Assembly (NCBI GenBank): GCA_001683735.1
Contig: LUGG01000007.1
Span: forward strand, 186,001 to 250,000
Source: Grifola frondosa
Lineage: Eukaryota; Basidiomycota; Agaricomycetes; Polyporales; Grifolaceae
Reading direction: 5' to 3'
Length of the DNA stretch: 64,000 bases
The notes under the pieces are model-generated. The model saw only the letters and a program-made list of their open reading frames with translations. It had not been told where the DNA came from and did not search any database. The position numbers and the translations under genes are program-made. Shown in pieces: positions 23,422 to 34,420 of the stretch; positions within the stretch are counted from its first letter, which is position 1, and each line of letters starts with the position of its first letter.

Positions 23422-23638
23422 TCGATGCTCATGTTTTCTCCTCATAGGTTTGGAGTCAGGTCTTGATTCTCGAGGTCGGGAAGCCCGCAAGCCGGGCTTT
23501 CGCCCACATCGGCGTTTCACGCATCCGTACAAGTCACGCGTCGCGTGCCACGCAATAGAAGTATTAGTCCTGTCATATCAACCTTGATAATACACACTCC
23601 TTTCTTGTGAACCGCGCTGAAGCCAGCGAAGTCCATAG
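23422..23638 (+). repeat. Ngaro-like right terminal repeat B2
   Basis: This right terminal copy of B1 includes the palindrome at 23,481-23,499. It is followed by A (23,639) and then the interrupted host sequence ctgtggctag, which is contiguous in array copy A at about 11,388. Confidence 0.9.
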
Positions 23639-23639
23639 A

Positions 23640-26600
23640 CTGTGGCTAGGGTCAACGTACGTCTCCCTCCATTTCAGCCATCAATTGTAGGCGAGAATAC
23701 ATGACACAAGCAATTGTATGTCCTTCGGAAGCGCCGTATACACCACGATGATTATATCGCTACGAGCTGGCGCAAAACTAGGTCGTTGTATCCAGGACAA
23801 TCACATAACAATGATGGAGGCTGAAAATGAGTAAGTTCCCCTCCACCCCAAATTTATATATAAGCCGGATGCCACTGATTGGAATGACGCCTGTCTTTTC
23901 ACTATATGCAGGCATGCAGGTGCTCTATACGACCGTGGTACTCCTGACTGCACAAGTCCATATTCTCGCGTGCAGGGCCCAAGTGTAACACAGCATGTGA
24001 TGCCCATATGACCGTTCCCCGCCGCAATCCATATCATGCCCGCTCATCTTCGGATCTCTCTGGTTTCCATTACTAGTTGGATACCTATGGATGGGCACAA
24101 CGCATTTCGATGTTCAGTTGCACCCTCCAGGTCAGCGACCGCATGAAAGTTCGCTCTCCACGTATGGCCCAGATAGCTCGGTTCCCCAAACGATATGCAC
24201 ACGCACGGGGCATCACTAGTTTCGCCCCGACTACCCCAGCGTCCGGATACTCCTGCTCTTACATAGTGATCCTGGCCTCGGCGAGCGTTGAAGGATGAAA
24301 GATTGCTCTCTATCGTCGTTGTGATGCTGCGCTCAAGCTGAATTGCCGAGTCGGCCTCCCAAGCCGTTCAACTGACAACGCTACCACGTCGCCATTAGCA
24401 TATCGTAGGCGCATTTGGGCCACCTTGAGTTCCGTCACAACTCTCTGTAGGGCACATGCATGTATGCCTCGACGACGATGCACAATGCAGGGCAATCTGG
24501 CGGACACTCATGCGACGTTGGCGATGGGAACAGAATTCGGATGATATTTCGATTTCTCTTCTAGCAATGTAGAATGTATAGTGTCCGGGTCCTGAATAAT
24601 ACATATTGATTGATCGACTGGAAGGACAAAATGATGAGAAGCACAATTTATTCGCGAGCACGCGTGGTACATACGAAGCTGAGCTGGGAAGCAGAGACAA
24701 TATACGAGTCCGGGCAACCTTCAGAAGTGAATGTAGCTAATACACAGTGAACATCTTCGCTTAGCGAGCCGGATAGGGCGTTCATAATCATGCATAATGC
24801 AATCATAGCAATAACGAGTATTTGTGGACACTGGATCGGATACGGGCCTCATCCACGCAGCACGGAGTTCTAGGGTAAACCCTCGAAGGATTCGACGGCG
24901 TTGCATGGCCTCTATGAGCTTCACCTGTGCCGTGGACAAGAACGAGATCAGTCATGGGGCTGGCTAGCATGCGAGCTTCACCCGGGCGGCGAGGAGTTTT
25001 AGGATGACCCAATGAAGAAGTGGACAGCAACGCGCAAGACGTCATAGTTCAGGATCCCCGCTAGGAACGCAAAACAGCATGGTGAGAATGGAGAATCCGT
25101 ATGATCAAAGCAAATTACCCCCACCCTAAACGTGTATGCCACACACAGCCCGATGAGCTTCGACTCTTTGGTACAGAACAGCGTGGTCTGAGAGTAACAT
25201 CTCAATGCGGGTAAAGTCTCTTCTTCAACGAGTAACTATTCTGCGGATAGCTCCAACGTTAGCGTAGATATGATATCGTTATAGAATATGGCATAGCAAT
25301 TGCCTATACGCACTCTTCAGGTGCTAGAGCATAGCGACACAGGTACAGCGGGAGATTGCCACATTAGATTACATCGCGGGAGACCAGAGACGTCGGACGA
25401 TTCGAACCCAGATGGGAAAAGACGAGGATATACCATGTGAGGCGGCGGAAGATGCATTGGCGACGATCTGCGGGCAGAGACGACATAGCACGATCGATCA
25501 AGTTATAGCAGATGGTGATGAAGACCAACCCAGAGTGAGATAGAGAACCAGAGAACCAGCGTGCACGAGATTCGGAACTTCTTGACTAGCTGACATTCGA
25601 CCCCGCTGCTCCGGCATGGTGGTGCAAGAGAAGAGGGGACCGTCTGTGGTATTTGCGAGGTCGCCAGCTTCGCTGGGTTGCACAGAGGAAAGGAAGTGGT
25701 CGAGTGGTAGTGGAGATGTTCTACGAGTAGGTACGAAGTGAAATGACAGCGGAGAACGGGTCAGAGATGAGTAGCCTGTCCTGGCTGGTTTGTGTGCAGG
25801 TCACTCTTGCATTGAAGCGAGGCGCGTCTTCCGCCAGGGTTCGGAGATGACCCAGCGCGAGCGATCATGTGGATATCTGGCGAGAACGGCTGAGCAAGAT
25901 CAAGAGAATGCAACTCAGGTGGTTCAGAAGCAATTCAGTAGAATAGTAGGCAGTCACGCGTCGCGGTATGAGAGTAGGGGAGAAGGTCGAAGTGAGCACC
26001 AGACGCGGGATGAGTAGCAGCGATGCGACGATCCTCATGCGTGGGAACCGACCGGTGATGGAGAGGTGCTCGAGCAACGGACTCCTCATAGTGCAGGCGT
26101 GAAAGTCCGACACGTACCACTCGAAGCATTTTGCGAGAGTACGTGAGGAGATGAGGAGTACGTAAACGGATCTGATGGGATGATCATGTAATTGGTGGGC
26201 TGGAGTCAGACACGGGCTTCACATCGACAGCAGGGCGTTCTGGTGTAGCCGGGTGGAGAATCAACAGCGACGTGCAAGCCATCGCAAATTAGGTCCCGCC
26301 TTCGGGTCCAAAACGATGATGAGCATGAGATATGTATATAATCAAGCGTACGAACCCACATTGGTGATTTAGAGACCTTCTGAGCGTAGATGATGAACGC
26401 AAACATAACCAGTGGAAGTTTCGCCTCCAGTGTCGAACGGTGTTGTCTGCGACCGGTATCTAGATGCGGATTATCTGTAACAGAGGTTTCAATGCGAGAG
26501 GACGATAAGGGGAATGAGAAATACGAGAGAGTTCTATGTACGGGCTCAACGTTAGCGTAGACATGCTGCCATCATACAATGTGACACGTACGAATTGCCA

Positions 26601-27392
26601 ACGTGCGCTCTCCACGCGCTAGGGAATAGGGATACAAATACAACGCGGATTTCCGCATTACGTCGCCACAGAACACAGTTGCCGGACAGCGAGAACACAG
26701 CATACGACGTCGCAAAGAGGTGAGGGCGTGCGATAGAGCGATGGAACAGTTAAAGAGATCGAGATTGAGATAGATTGAGATCAATAAAGCGAGATGAAGA
26801 GCAAGAAAGGATACGAGTGGGAGGGATGCATGATGGAGACTCAAACAATGCAGAAGCCTTCGGACCACGTTGCGCAGTATATGGTAGTGCAGGAGCTAGG
26901 GGGGCCTTCCGAGTCTGCAACGTCTGCGAGATCAGGAGAGTGACGGGATTGCATAGGAAGGATAGGAGAGCGCAAGAAGTGGAGGGAATGATGACGATGC
27001 GGCGGTGGTCTGGTTACCGTCATCACCATACTATGGGTAAGACATGTCGCCCACAGCGTTTGGCGGAAATATGTGACCGGACAAGGATGGTATCAAATAA
27101 AGTGAGGGAAGAGAGCGTTTAGATATAATCAAGTCTATTCGTCTGTGTTGGAGCGACTACTTGGTCGTCGCGAGGCATCTCCGCCGCCGATTTTTGGGAG
27201 GAGGGTGTATTTAGGTAGACTGCAGAGCCATGCAGTCAAAGTTGTGAAAATATGTAGAGGCTGATTCCAACGAAGTATGAGAACGGTGTGCATAGCAGGT
27301 AGTATATTGTGTGGAAGCGGTGGTACGGAGTGCCTAGATCCATTCAACCGGGCCATAAGGGTTCTCTGCGAACGACGATTAGATCAGTGTCC
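23640..27392. repeat. Array unit 3: P segment (23.64-24.4 kb) and R segment (24.4-27.39 kb)
   Basis: This unit is homologous to units 1 and 2. The tract 23,784-25,430 is nearly identical to 11,665-13,300, whereas the flanks and the adjoining F-box genes are diverged. R again has two internal copies of its block (about 25,360 and 26,640). No gene is claimed. Confidence 0.8.
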
Positions 27393-28589
27393 CTATTTAA
27401 AGCTGCCAAAAACCGCACCTTTACTTCGAGAAAAGGGACTTAAGTAACGGACATCTATGGAGAGAATTCCTCGTGCATGAAGGCGAGGTAAACACTGCTG
27501 AATGTCGCGCACCACGCGATCACGCAGCAGCTCGCGCTCATCCATCAGCTCGCGCGCATGCAGCAGGTCGATCTCACGTCCCATCACCCTTGTTCCTACA
27601 TCTCGGTAGAGGTGCAAGAGGAATTTGACCTGTTCGAGATCTCCAAAGTTTTCTCGGCACAGATGGGCATCAATGGCCGCCATACCATTCTGTCTCTCAG
27701 GTTTCTCCTCATAGAATCGATATTCTTCACTCAAGATTTCAAGGCAACGTAGGCACGATACTACCTGTGACACGATGCGAGCAATTCTCATCCAGTCAAC
27801 CATTTTGAGGCCACGGGAAGTACCCAGGCGAAGAAATTGAAGGTTGGTGTTATGCGCCAAAGTTGGGACCTCCGCTGATGAAGGACTCTTGGGGTGCTCA
27901 CCAAAGGATTTGAAGCAGAATGTGTCCAGATGTATCAGAGATCCCCCAAGGAGGGATATCAGTTGCCGGACACCGTTAGAGTCTGCATTAAGCTCAAGCA
28001 CTGAATCAATATGAAGATGAGTGATGGACGTGGAAGACCTGGTCCGACATAGCCAGGCACACAGAGCGTTGATATACATTAATCCGGCGGACAAATGGAG
28101 AACCTTGAGTTGTGGCCCAGGGACCCGAGACCCCTTCGGCATGATTGCACAGTCGCGGCACGAAGCATCGACGTGGAGTTCATCCAAGTGAGGAAATGCA
28201 GAGATGAGCATCGTGAGATCGCGTAACCTGTTAAATGCACACCGACGCAGGATGAGGCTGTGAACAGAAGTAAATCCATGAAGCACCGCGTAGAATGAGG
28301 GATGAGGCGCAAATTGTTGAGAGAAGCTGAATGTGATAGTTTTAAGCTGTGTCAAATAGCCAGCGATGTGATGGGGTATGGCATGTAAGAATGGCCGTGA
28401 ATGGTGCATGTCCCGTCAAATGGTGTACTAAATGCAGATACTCCTTCCGGTGAGGATCGTGGAGGACGTGGCATACGCAAATTGGAATCCAGAGTGTGAG
28501 CGGAGAGTGATCGAGTGGAGCATATTGTTCTGACTCGCGTGACGCCAAGAACGACATGTGAGGGCGCAACAGCAAGAGTGGCTGGCTCA

Positions 28590-29530
28590 TAGTCTCGAAA
28601 CCAGACGGTATACATATGGACTGCGCTAGGGAAAGTGGCTGCGCCACCGAGAGCCACCGGAATAATCCGCGCGTCACTTCGGAGTTGGGATCGGAGAGCG
28701 AAAAACACCAGCACAGTCATATGTATACCGTCTGGTGACTTTCGTATAGAGGGGGGGGTGATACCCATTTTTGGCAAGTGACCTCTGTGACTGACGCGTT
28801 ACCTCACGCATCCGAACGGTCTTGTGCGTTCAGCCTCTGCTCACTCCCTTCAAACTCCATGTGTATCTGTAGCTATGTCCCCAATGACATTTTTGTCCTG
28901 TTCCTACTGCGCCGATGGCGTCCGCCCGCCTTCAAGAGCTAAGCCCGCCTCAACATCTACTCGACGAGAACCAGCCGACGAGTTCTGCTGAGAACACAGC
29001 TCCTGCCACTAACTTACCTTCGATGGCAGATTCCCACAGGCAGCAGAATATCAAGACTGCGGCGATACTTCAGGCGGCGCGTGAGAAAGCGCTGAACTCG
29101 CGCAACTACAAGACCAGCCAGATGCGCAACAAGATCAATAGTCCAGCTTTATGCGGCGGTTCACTGGGCTCGCACTGGTGGTCGGTCTAATTCTCGTCGG
29201 CAAGCTCTTCATCGGTAGAGGTTTCTTGCTCGGTTTCCCATTCAGAGTCGTCGAACTCATCGTCGTCGGGTACGTCGCCGCAGTTAGGCGAGGAAAGTAG
29301 ATTTAAAATATTTGAATTGTTTGTGCGACATTGCGCGCAGAGTTACTAAGTATGAAAGAGGACGCGACGTGACGCGCAAGAGTCGCGTCGATTACACATG
29401 AGCGTGACAAATTTGGAGTATCCCCCCCCCTCTATACGAATGTCACCAGACGTTCTACCCGGGTCAGTGCTTGTGTTTTTCGCTCTCCGATTGGGGGTCC
29501 GACCGGGTAGAACGGCTGGTTCCGAGACTA
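28590..29530. mobile_element. 941-bp inverted-repeat DNA element with hairpin ends, 9-bp target duplication
   Basis: The ends read TAGTCTCGAAACCAG on the left and the complement of TAGTCTCGGAACCAG on the right. The flanking gctggctca (28,581-28,589 and 29,531-29,539) is a 9-bp target site duplication; the empty F-box copies have one. Each end also contains an internal inverted copy of its own subterminal sequence (28,601-28,622 with 28,714-28,735; 29,445-29,462 with 29,503-29,520), and the two ends share 'gtgtttttcgctctccgat'. The long related termini and 9-bp duplication resemble Mutator-like or foldback elements. No transposase is encoded, so the element is non-autonomous. Confidence 0.85.
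28915..29190 (+). CDS. Small ORF inside the inverted-repeat element, unknown
   Basis: An open frame of about 90 codons starts with ATG (MASARLQELSPPQHLLDENQ) and is rich in Ala, Gln, Asn and Ser. An upstream C-rich stretch and a downstream AT-rich tail lie within the element. No family is recognised. It may be a captured host gene fragment or a chance frame. Confidence 0.3.
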   Translation: MASARLQELSPPQHLLDENQPTSSAENTAPATNLPSMADSHRQQNIKTAAILQAAREKALNSRNYKTSQMRNKINSPALCGGSLGSHWWSV

Positions 29531-29739
29531 GCTGGCTCATCCCAGAGAAACGAAATGATGTGATCGATAATCTCGGGGGGAAGGACTGGAACTAATGTCT
29601 CGGGGTTCGCAGGTTGAAGGTGTTCAAAACGTCGTATGTAATCTTCAGTATACATATCTAGATCTGTGTCCGGGTCGATGCGAGGCGATGGTGAATCGTA
29701 GCGGAGGTCGATAGCGTACTCCATACATACAGCTTGGCG

Positions 29740-30640
29740 GTCAACGGCAGCCTACATAAGCGCGAGTGGAGCGCCCACACTTTAGTTAGGGTTAGGTCCA
29801 ATCGGGTTCGACGCCGTTGTCCTCTCGAAGCCACCGGAGTATATCATTAATGTAGGTGCACCGGTAGACTGCTGCACAACGTTTAGACGTCACTCAAATA
29901 TGGCTCATGACCGCGAGTCAACTACGTCTCCCTCCGTATCATGCCATCATCGGGTGAGCTCGAATCCATGACACAAATTGTATGTTCTGCGGGAGCGCCG
30001 TACACACCACGATGGTTATATCGCTACGAGCTGGCATAAAACTAGATCCGTGGCCAAGGACAATCACATAACAATGATGGAGACCAAAATTGAGTAAGTT
30101 CCCCTCCCCCCAAATTTGCATGGAAGCCGGATGCCACTGATTGGGATGGCGCCTGTCTTTTCCTTATATGCAGCCACGTAGGTTCTATATGACCGTGCCA
30201 CTCCTGGCACTCCTGGGTGCACAAGTCCATGTTCTCGCGTGCAGAGCCGAAGCGTGACACACCATGTGATGCTCATACGACCATTCCCCCCGCAATCCAT
30301 ATCATGCCCGCTCATCGATGCATCTTCGCATCTCTCTGGTTTCCATGTCTGCTTGCTCCCTTCAGATCAGCGACCGCATGAAAGATCCCTCTCCACGTAT
30401 GGCCCAGATAGCTCGGGTACCCAAACGATATGCATACGCATGCGGCGTCACTGGTTTCGCCCAGACCACGCCAGCGTCGGGATACTCCTGCTTTTACATA
30501 AAGCACGTAAGTGCTCTATACAAACGTAGCACTCCTGACTGCAAAAGTACAGGTTCTCGCACCGAGGGCCCAAACGCAACACAGCGTGTGATACTCATAC
30601 GACCGTTCCGCGCACGAATCCACATCATGCCCGCTCATTC
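29740..30640. repeat. P segment upstream of F-box C (fourth P copy)
   Basis: This shares the order of landmarks with 11.34-12.2 kb: 'gcgcccacac', 'tatcgctacgagctgg', 'acaatcacataacaatgatg', 'gcccagatagctcgg' and 'ccaaacgatatgcatacgc'. It ends near 30,640 at unrelated sequence. It likely carried the F-box promoter. No reading frame is conserved between copies. Confidence 0.7.
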
Positions 30641-30649
30641 CATCCAGGA

Positions 30650-31141
30650 TCTACACTTTTCAGCAGCGGTCGGCAAATAGTGGAAATATTGATTCGCGAC
30701 GCGATACTCTACTTTATCTTGTACGTCGCGCGCTACTGTTTTTGGTCCTATCGCTCAGTCACAACTTACAGCATGTTGATCACGTATATGTGTGAGGCCA
30801 TCGTGTTCGCGGTAGGCCAGATGCCCAGTGATATCATCTCGGAGTAGAATGGACAACCTTGACCTTCCTGACCGACGAACGAAGTTGAGATCCCCGTCAC
30901 CGATGCATCGACTATCTCATGTGTCTTGACCAATCGAATGTGCCTGAATGTCCGCGGCATGCTGCAAGACGAAAGCATGGCACCTTACCCTGTGCCGCTC
31001 GATTCGCCCGGATTCGAGGAGGAGCTTTACTCCCCTGTTGTGTATACTGTGGATGGGTCAGCTCTGAATGCTAGTACGGGTTGCGATCCTTGCGAGCGAA
31101 TAGGGTGTCGCCAGTGTGTTTCGAGCATGTGGGCACCATGA
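30650..31141 (+). pseudogene. Fragment resembling the C-terminus of a DUF6533-type multi-pass membrane protein
   Basis: Plus-strand frames read IVEILIRDAILYFILYVARY (about 30,680), a typical loop-to-helix entry of these fungal membrane proteins. After an off-frame gap comes LTNRMCLNVRGMLQDE (about 30,925), followed by a hydrophilic tail to the stop at 31,141. The N-terminal helices are missing and the helical part stops in frame at about 30,848. It reads as a truncated relic. The alternative is a chance resemblance. Confidence 0.4.
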
Positions 31142-31390
31142 AGCCATTCTTCGAAGGCTTTTCAGGAGGAGTGCAGTGAATAGATCATGGTGATAGCGGG
31201 TGATATCCAGCCCAAATAATCTTCATTAATTGGTTCTGGGAATACCAGTTCGCTTTTATACGAAAATATGGATTTGTGAGAAACCACTTTTACTCCGCTA
31301 AACGACAGTTTAGGCCGCCGGATGCTTGGGCCGGAGTTGAAACTTCATCGCAGTATGAAGAAGCGCCGGACTTTACTGCGTTAAGCACTC

Positions 31391-32007
31391 ATGGCGCCGA
31401 CCACCACGAGCAACGCAGATGCTTACACTCGTACTATACCCTCCGCATGGAGTTCGCTGGACACAGGAGGTGTGCTGCCGGAGGCTCAGGAGGCCCTTGA
31501 TACCTATAAGCAGAAAGACCTTGTCAAAGGTGCCTTACGTTACACTCAGCACGGATGGGTCTATTGATTACAAGCGCTCGCTGGACAGTCGTAGTACGGT
31601 TCAAGGCAGTGGGAAATGCGCCCATCATGAAGCAAAATTTCTACAAGATCACCTCTTCGAACAAGTTCCAGGCCGTGATCCAGTTTTTGAGGAATCAGCT
31701 TGCGTGGAAGGCTGGGGACCCGCTGGTGAGCATAGCGTTCGGCATGAGCGGAGGGCGTCCTCGTCTGATCCAGATTCAGTTTACTTATATAAACCTCGCC
31801 TTCTCACCTGCTCCCGATGATATTGTCTCGAATCTATACAAGGTATGTCCTAACTATTGCATTGGCAGGCAACAGCGTTAAACGGGTTTCGCAGTCGTTT
31901 GCCACAGACGGGCATCTAATAGTTAATTACAGGTGCGAGTTCATATGCATCGTGGCGTGGATGATGCTGACGCAGAGATCTTCAGCACAACGGCAGCTTG
32001 GGGGTAA
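31391..32007 (+). CDS. ATG12: Autophagy ubiquitin-like protein Atg12
   Basis: Atg12 is joined through its C-terminal Gly to Atg5 by Atg7 and Atg10. The conjugate acts with Atg16 to lipidate Atg8 on growing autophagosomes. Five exons can be joined exactly: 31,391-31,529, 31,589-31,725, 31,780-31,842, 31,895-31,932 and 31,986-32,007, giving 132 residues. The ubiquitin-fold core shows [46 protein letters not shown] and [12 protein letters not shown]. The last exon supplies the invariant Trp-Gly followed by the stop. The second intron could alternatively end at 31,773, adding two residues that the family lacks. The N-terminus is short. All introns are GT..AG and the frame is intact, unlike most neighbours. 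It lies between a membrane-protein relic and a dead kinase copy. Confidence 0.95.
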
Positions 32008-32275
32008 TATGTTGCTATATTGGTGATTATAGAACGTCCCCACATTTTCGCGGTTTTTATCGAGGTTTGCCGGAGCTTTACTCTATAACAGTATAATCGA
32101 CGTGGAGGAATTTCTCATCACAATTATGTCTAATGCGAACGTGATGAAATTGAAGAACAAAATTGGTGCGAGTACAGTTCTTAAATCCCGCTAAGCATAC
32201 GATACAAGCATACGATACAAGCTAAATCTACAAGCAGAGTAAATCTATGATGTCTCCTCAAAAAAGTCTGGGTTA

Positions 32276-32490
32276 TCATGTTGCGCTCCCTAATTCATGA
32301 ACGCGCTCCGCCTTGGCGACGGCTTCGTGGAATCTGCTCATCCTGCACGTCCAACGTTCCTCCGCATTAACCATTACATCTTCCTCTCCGGTCTCTAGTT
32401 CGAGATCTTCATATGCCCAGGCGCACCAGCACGCGTTCCCGGAGGCGGAAGCGCATGAAGCGTGGATGCGATTTCATGAATGATACGATA
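32276..32490 (-). other. Possible C-terminal exon of an unknown protein
   Basis: A minus-strand frame ending at 32,276 reads EDLELETGEEDVMVNAEERW then a helical HEAVAKAERVHELGS. The composition is protein-like, but no start or partner exon was found. The rest of 32,008-32,635 shows nothing. Confidence 0.2.
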
Positions 32491-32635
32491 TGATGTCTCA
32501 CCACCGCCGGTGGGAAATAGACAAGATAGGCCAGAAGGAAACGGCAGTGCTGTGATGCGCACTCCCCACATCACACATCGCGGCTTTTGCCTCCGTACTC
32601 CCCTACACTAACCTTGCACTCCAATTTGTTATCCT

Positions 32636-34420
32636 TCACCACCTTGTTAAGATGCCGCCCCGCTTCGTCGTGCCGCCGGACTGCCGCGAGTCAAAAGATA
32701 ACTGAAAGTTGGCAAAATGTCCCTGGCCGTAGACGTCCTCGCGTTCCATCTTCTCTCTTACCAAGAAGTAAATAGAAATCAACGGGTGGAAACCATATGT
32801 GGGATCGAGAGGTTCAGGCGGATATGCAAGGAATGAATGTGAAAAGCAAGATTTCGATCCAGGTGGTGAGCGAGTCGATGGTAGTGACGCAGATGGTGAG
32901 AAGAACTTGCGCCAGTAGACGTTAAAGCCGGAGAACCATTTCGACTTGGATTTAGATGGAGCCTGGTCGACCACGTCACCATTGGGGGTACCTTATGCGA
33001 GAGCGCGAGGGATGAATTGGAAAACGACTTGTCCAGTGCTCCCAATTACACCCATTCACCATACATTTCCCTCCCAATGCTGCACGGCATGATAGTACGC
33101 GTCAGACTCCAGTACTTCCATTAGTCTACGCTCGATCTCCTCTTCCGTCCCAAACTCAAAGCCCTTCATGCCCCGGATCACCCGTCGATCGACCTCATCT
33201 GCACGCAATGGCGAGCGATGCACAAGATGAGAATCGCGAGCCCCGGAACCCGCGCACCATCCAGGGTGGCTGAGCACCTCCGACAACGGCGCTCGTGCAG
33301 CCGGGTTCGTCACCAGCATGCGCGCCTAGAAGTTGTTTGCATCCTTGGGCACAATAAGTGAACAAAAATATATCTAAAATATACACACTCACCTGCACCC
33401 AGCCACATTGGGTATTCGACTAGGCCACGCGTGATCTTGGCATGCAAAGCCGGCATGCTTTCGTCATCGAAAGGCACCTTCCCGCACACCAGCACATACA
33501 ACACCACCCAAAGCTCCACACATCTACCTCAGGACCAATGTACATCTTGGCATTCAGAAGTTCTGGCGCGGCGAACAACGGGCCGCAAAACGTCGAGAGA
33601 TGCCCGATTGGATCAAACACGTTCGACAATCCAAAGTCGATAATCTTGATATTCCCTGTCTGCGATATGAGGATGTTTTCGATCGTGAGGTCTGAGCGCG
33701 CAGCCTCATCAGCATGTACGCTTGGGAGAAAATTGGCATAGCACGAGCACCGACGCACCGCGGTGAACGACGTTGTTCTTATAGCAGTAATTCTAGCGCA
33801 CTCCCGATCTGTCTGGCAAACTTGCGTGCGACGCGCTCCCTCACCCGGCCGTGGCTGATGATGTCGGAGCATCTGGCCGCCGTTGACGTACTCGAATACC
33901 ATGTAGTAGTGGTGCTCGTGCACAATCATCTCACGCATGCCGCAGATATACGGATGGTGGAGTAACATCGACAACGAGGCCTCGCGGACGGTGCGAAGCT
34001 CCTTGGAGACGTCCTTGGATTGTTTCGCCGCAGCGTCCGACGTCGCCGACATGCTGCCCGTCCCACTCGGCGATGAGCGAGGGACAATTTTGACGGCGAG
34101 CTGCCCGCCATGCCAGGAGGTCACTTCTCCGCGGATTGAGAGAACACGACTACGGACGCACCTTCTCGCCCGTGACGTTGTGGTGCGCGAGCTTCACCTT
34201 GCCCATGCTGCCCGCGCCAAGAACCTTGCTCAGTGTGTAGTCTGCGAGGATTCTGTTTGAGCTGCGTGGCTTGCTGAATGCGCCCTCGCCGCACCTGCCG
34301 TCGTCATACTGGCGATCGCGCTCGCAGTTCGCCTGACCGACGACCATCACACCGTCAGAGGGTGTGACGAACCGTCCTGAAGATGTTGCGAAGGAGCAAA
34401 GGTTGATATGCAGTCATGCA
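32636..34420 (-). pseudogene. KIN1-type serine/threonine kinase, truncated and frameshifted copy
   Basis: KIN1 kinases control polarity and membrane traffic. Seen in order: NRILADYTLSKVLGAGSMGK (Gly loop, about 34,250), LAVKIV with the ATP Lys after an intron (34,170-34,111), [24 protein letters not shown] split by an intron (about 33,766-33,700), [31 protein letters not shown], and a post-domain FHPLISIYFLVREKMERE block near 32,790. Frame breaks occur at about 33,870, 33,790, 33,510 and 33,265. The catalytic-loop Lys of HRDLK is Thr. Normal KIN1 proteins continue for hundreds of residues to a KA1 domain; here the frame stops at 32,636 and no KA1 is seen. It is probably a partial gene duplicate. 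Confidence 0.85.

Larger units (their letters stand above)
16533..23638 (+). mobile_element. Ngaro-like tyrosine-recombinase (YR) retrotransposon with split direct repeats
   Basis: The order is A1 (16,533-16,686), gag, RT-RNase H, YR, B1 (21,821-22,037), A2 (22,039-22,192), an unknown region, and B2 (23,422-23,638). This is the split-direct-repeat layout of YR retroelements, which reverse-transcribe RNA to a DNA circle and integrate by recombination. The absence of an adenine methyltransferase domain favours Ngaro over DIRS/PAT. The flanks show no target duplication: the empty site in copy A reads ...gcgcccaca/ctgtggctag..., and only one A is shared by the left junction, the right junction and the B1-A2 junction. 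All ORFs carry at least one frame break. The element separates F-box B from its upstream region. Confidence 0.9.
27393..29724 (-). pseudogene. F-box/LRR-like protein, array copy C, disrupted by a transposon
   Basis: The 5' part (29,724-29,540) starts with ATG and encodes MEYAIDLRYDSPS, the linker and the F-box PVLPPEIIDHIISFLWDEPA. The gene is then cut by a 941-bp element (28,590-29,530). It resumes at 28,580 with the rest of the F-box (TCRSWRHASQNN) and leucine-rich strands to 27,393. A base is missing just after the insertion point (about 28,572) and another break lies near 28,420. The family intron is reduced to 27 nt (gtgagcacc...catcag, about 27,907-27,881), a multiple of three, so it can be read through. 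From 28,409 down the frame is open. The copy is non-functional because of the insertion and frameshifts. Confidence 0.8.

Noticed and set aside
11682..24298. Small 'conserved' proteins at 11,682-11,918 / 23,801-24,037 and 11,958-12,179 / 24,077-24,298
   Set aside because: Identical only because the DNA is duplicated. The frames are not kept in the diverged copies at 7 and 30 kb.
28590..29530. hAT transposon
   Set aside because: The target duplication is 9 bp rather than 8 and the ends are long, related hairpins; no hAT transposase is present.
33431..34260. Plus-strand genes opposite the kinase
   Set aside because: Shadows of the kinase coding strand; no motifs or splice structure.
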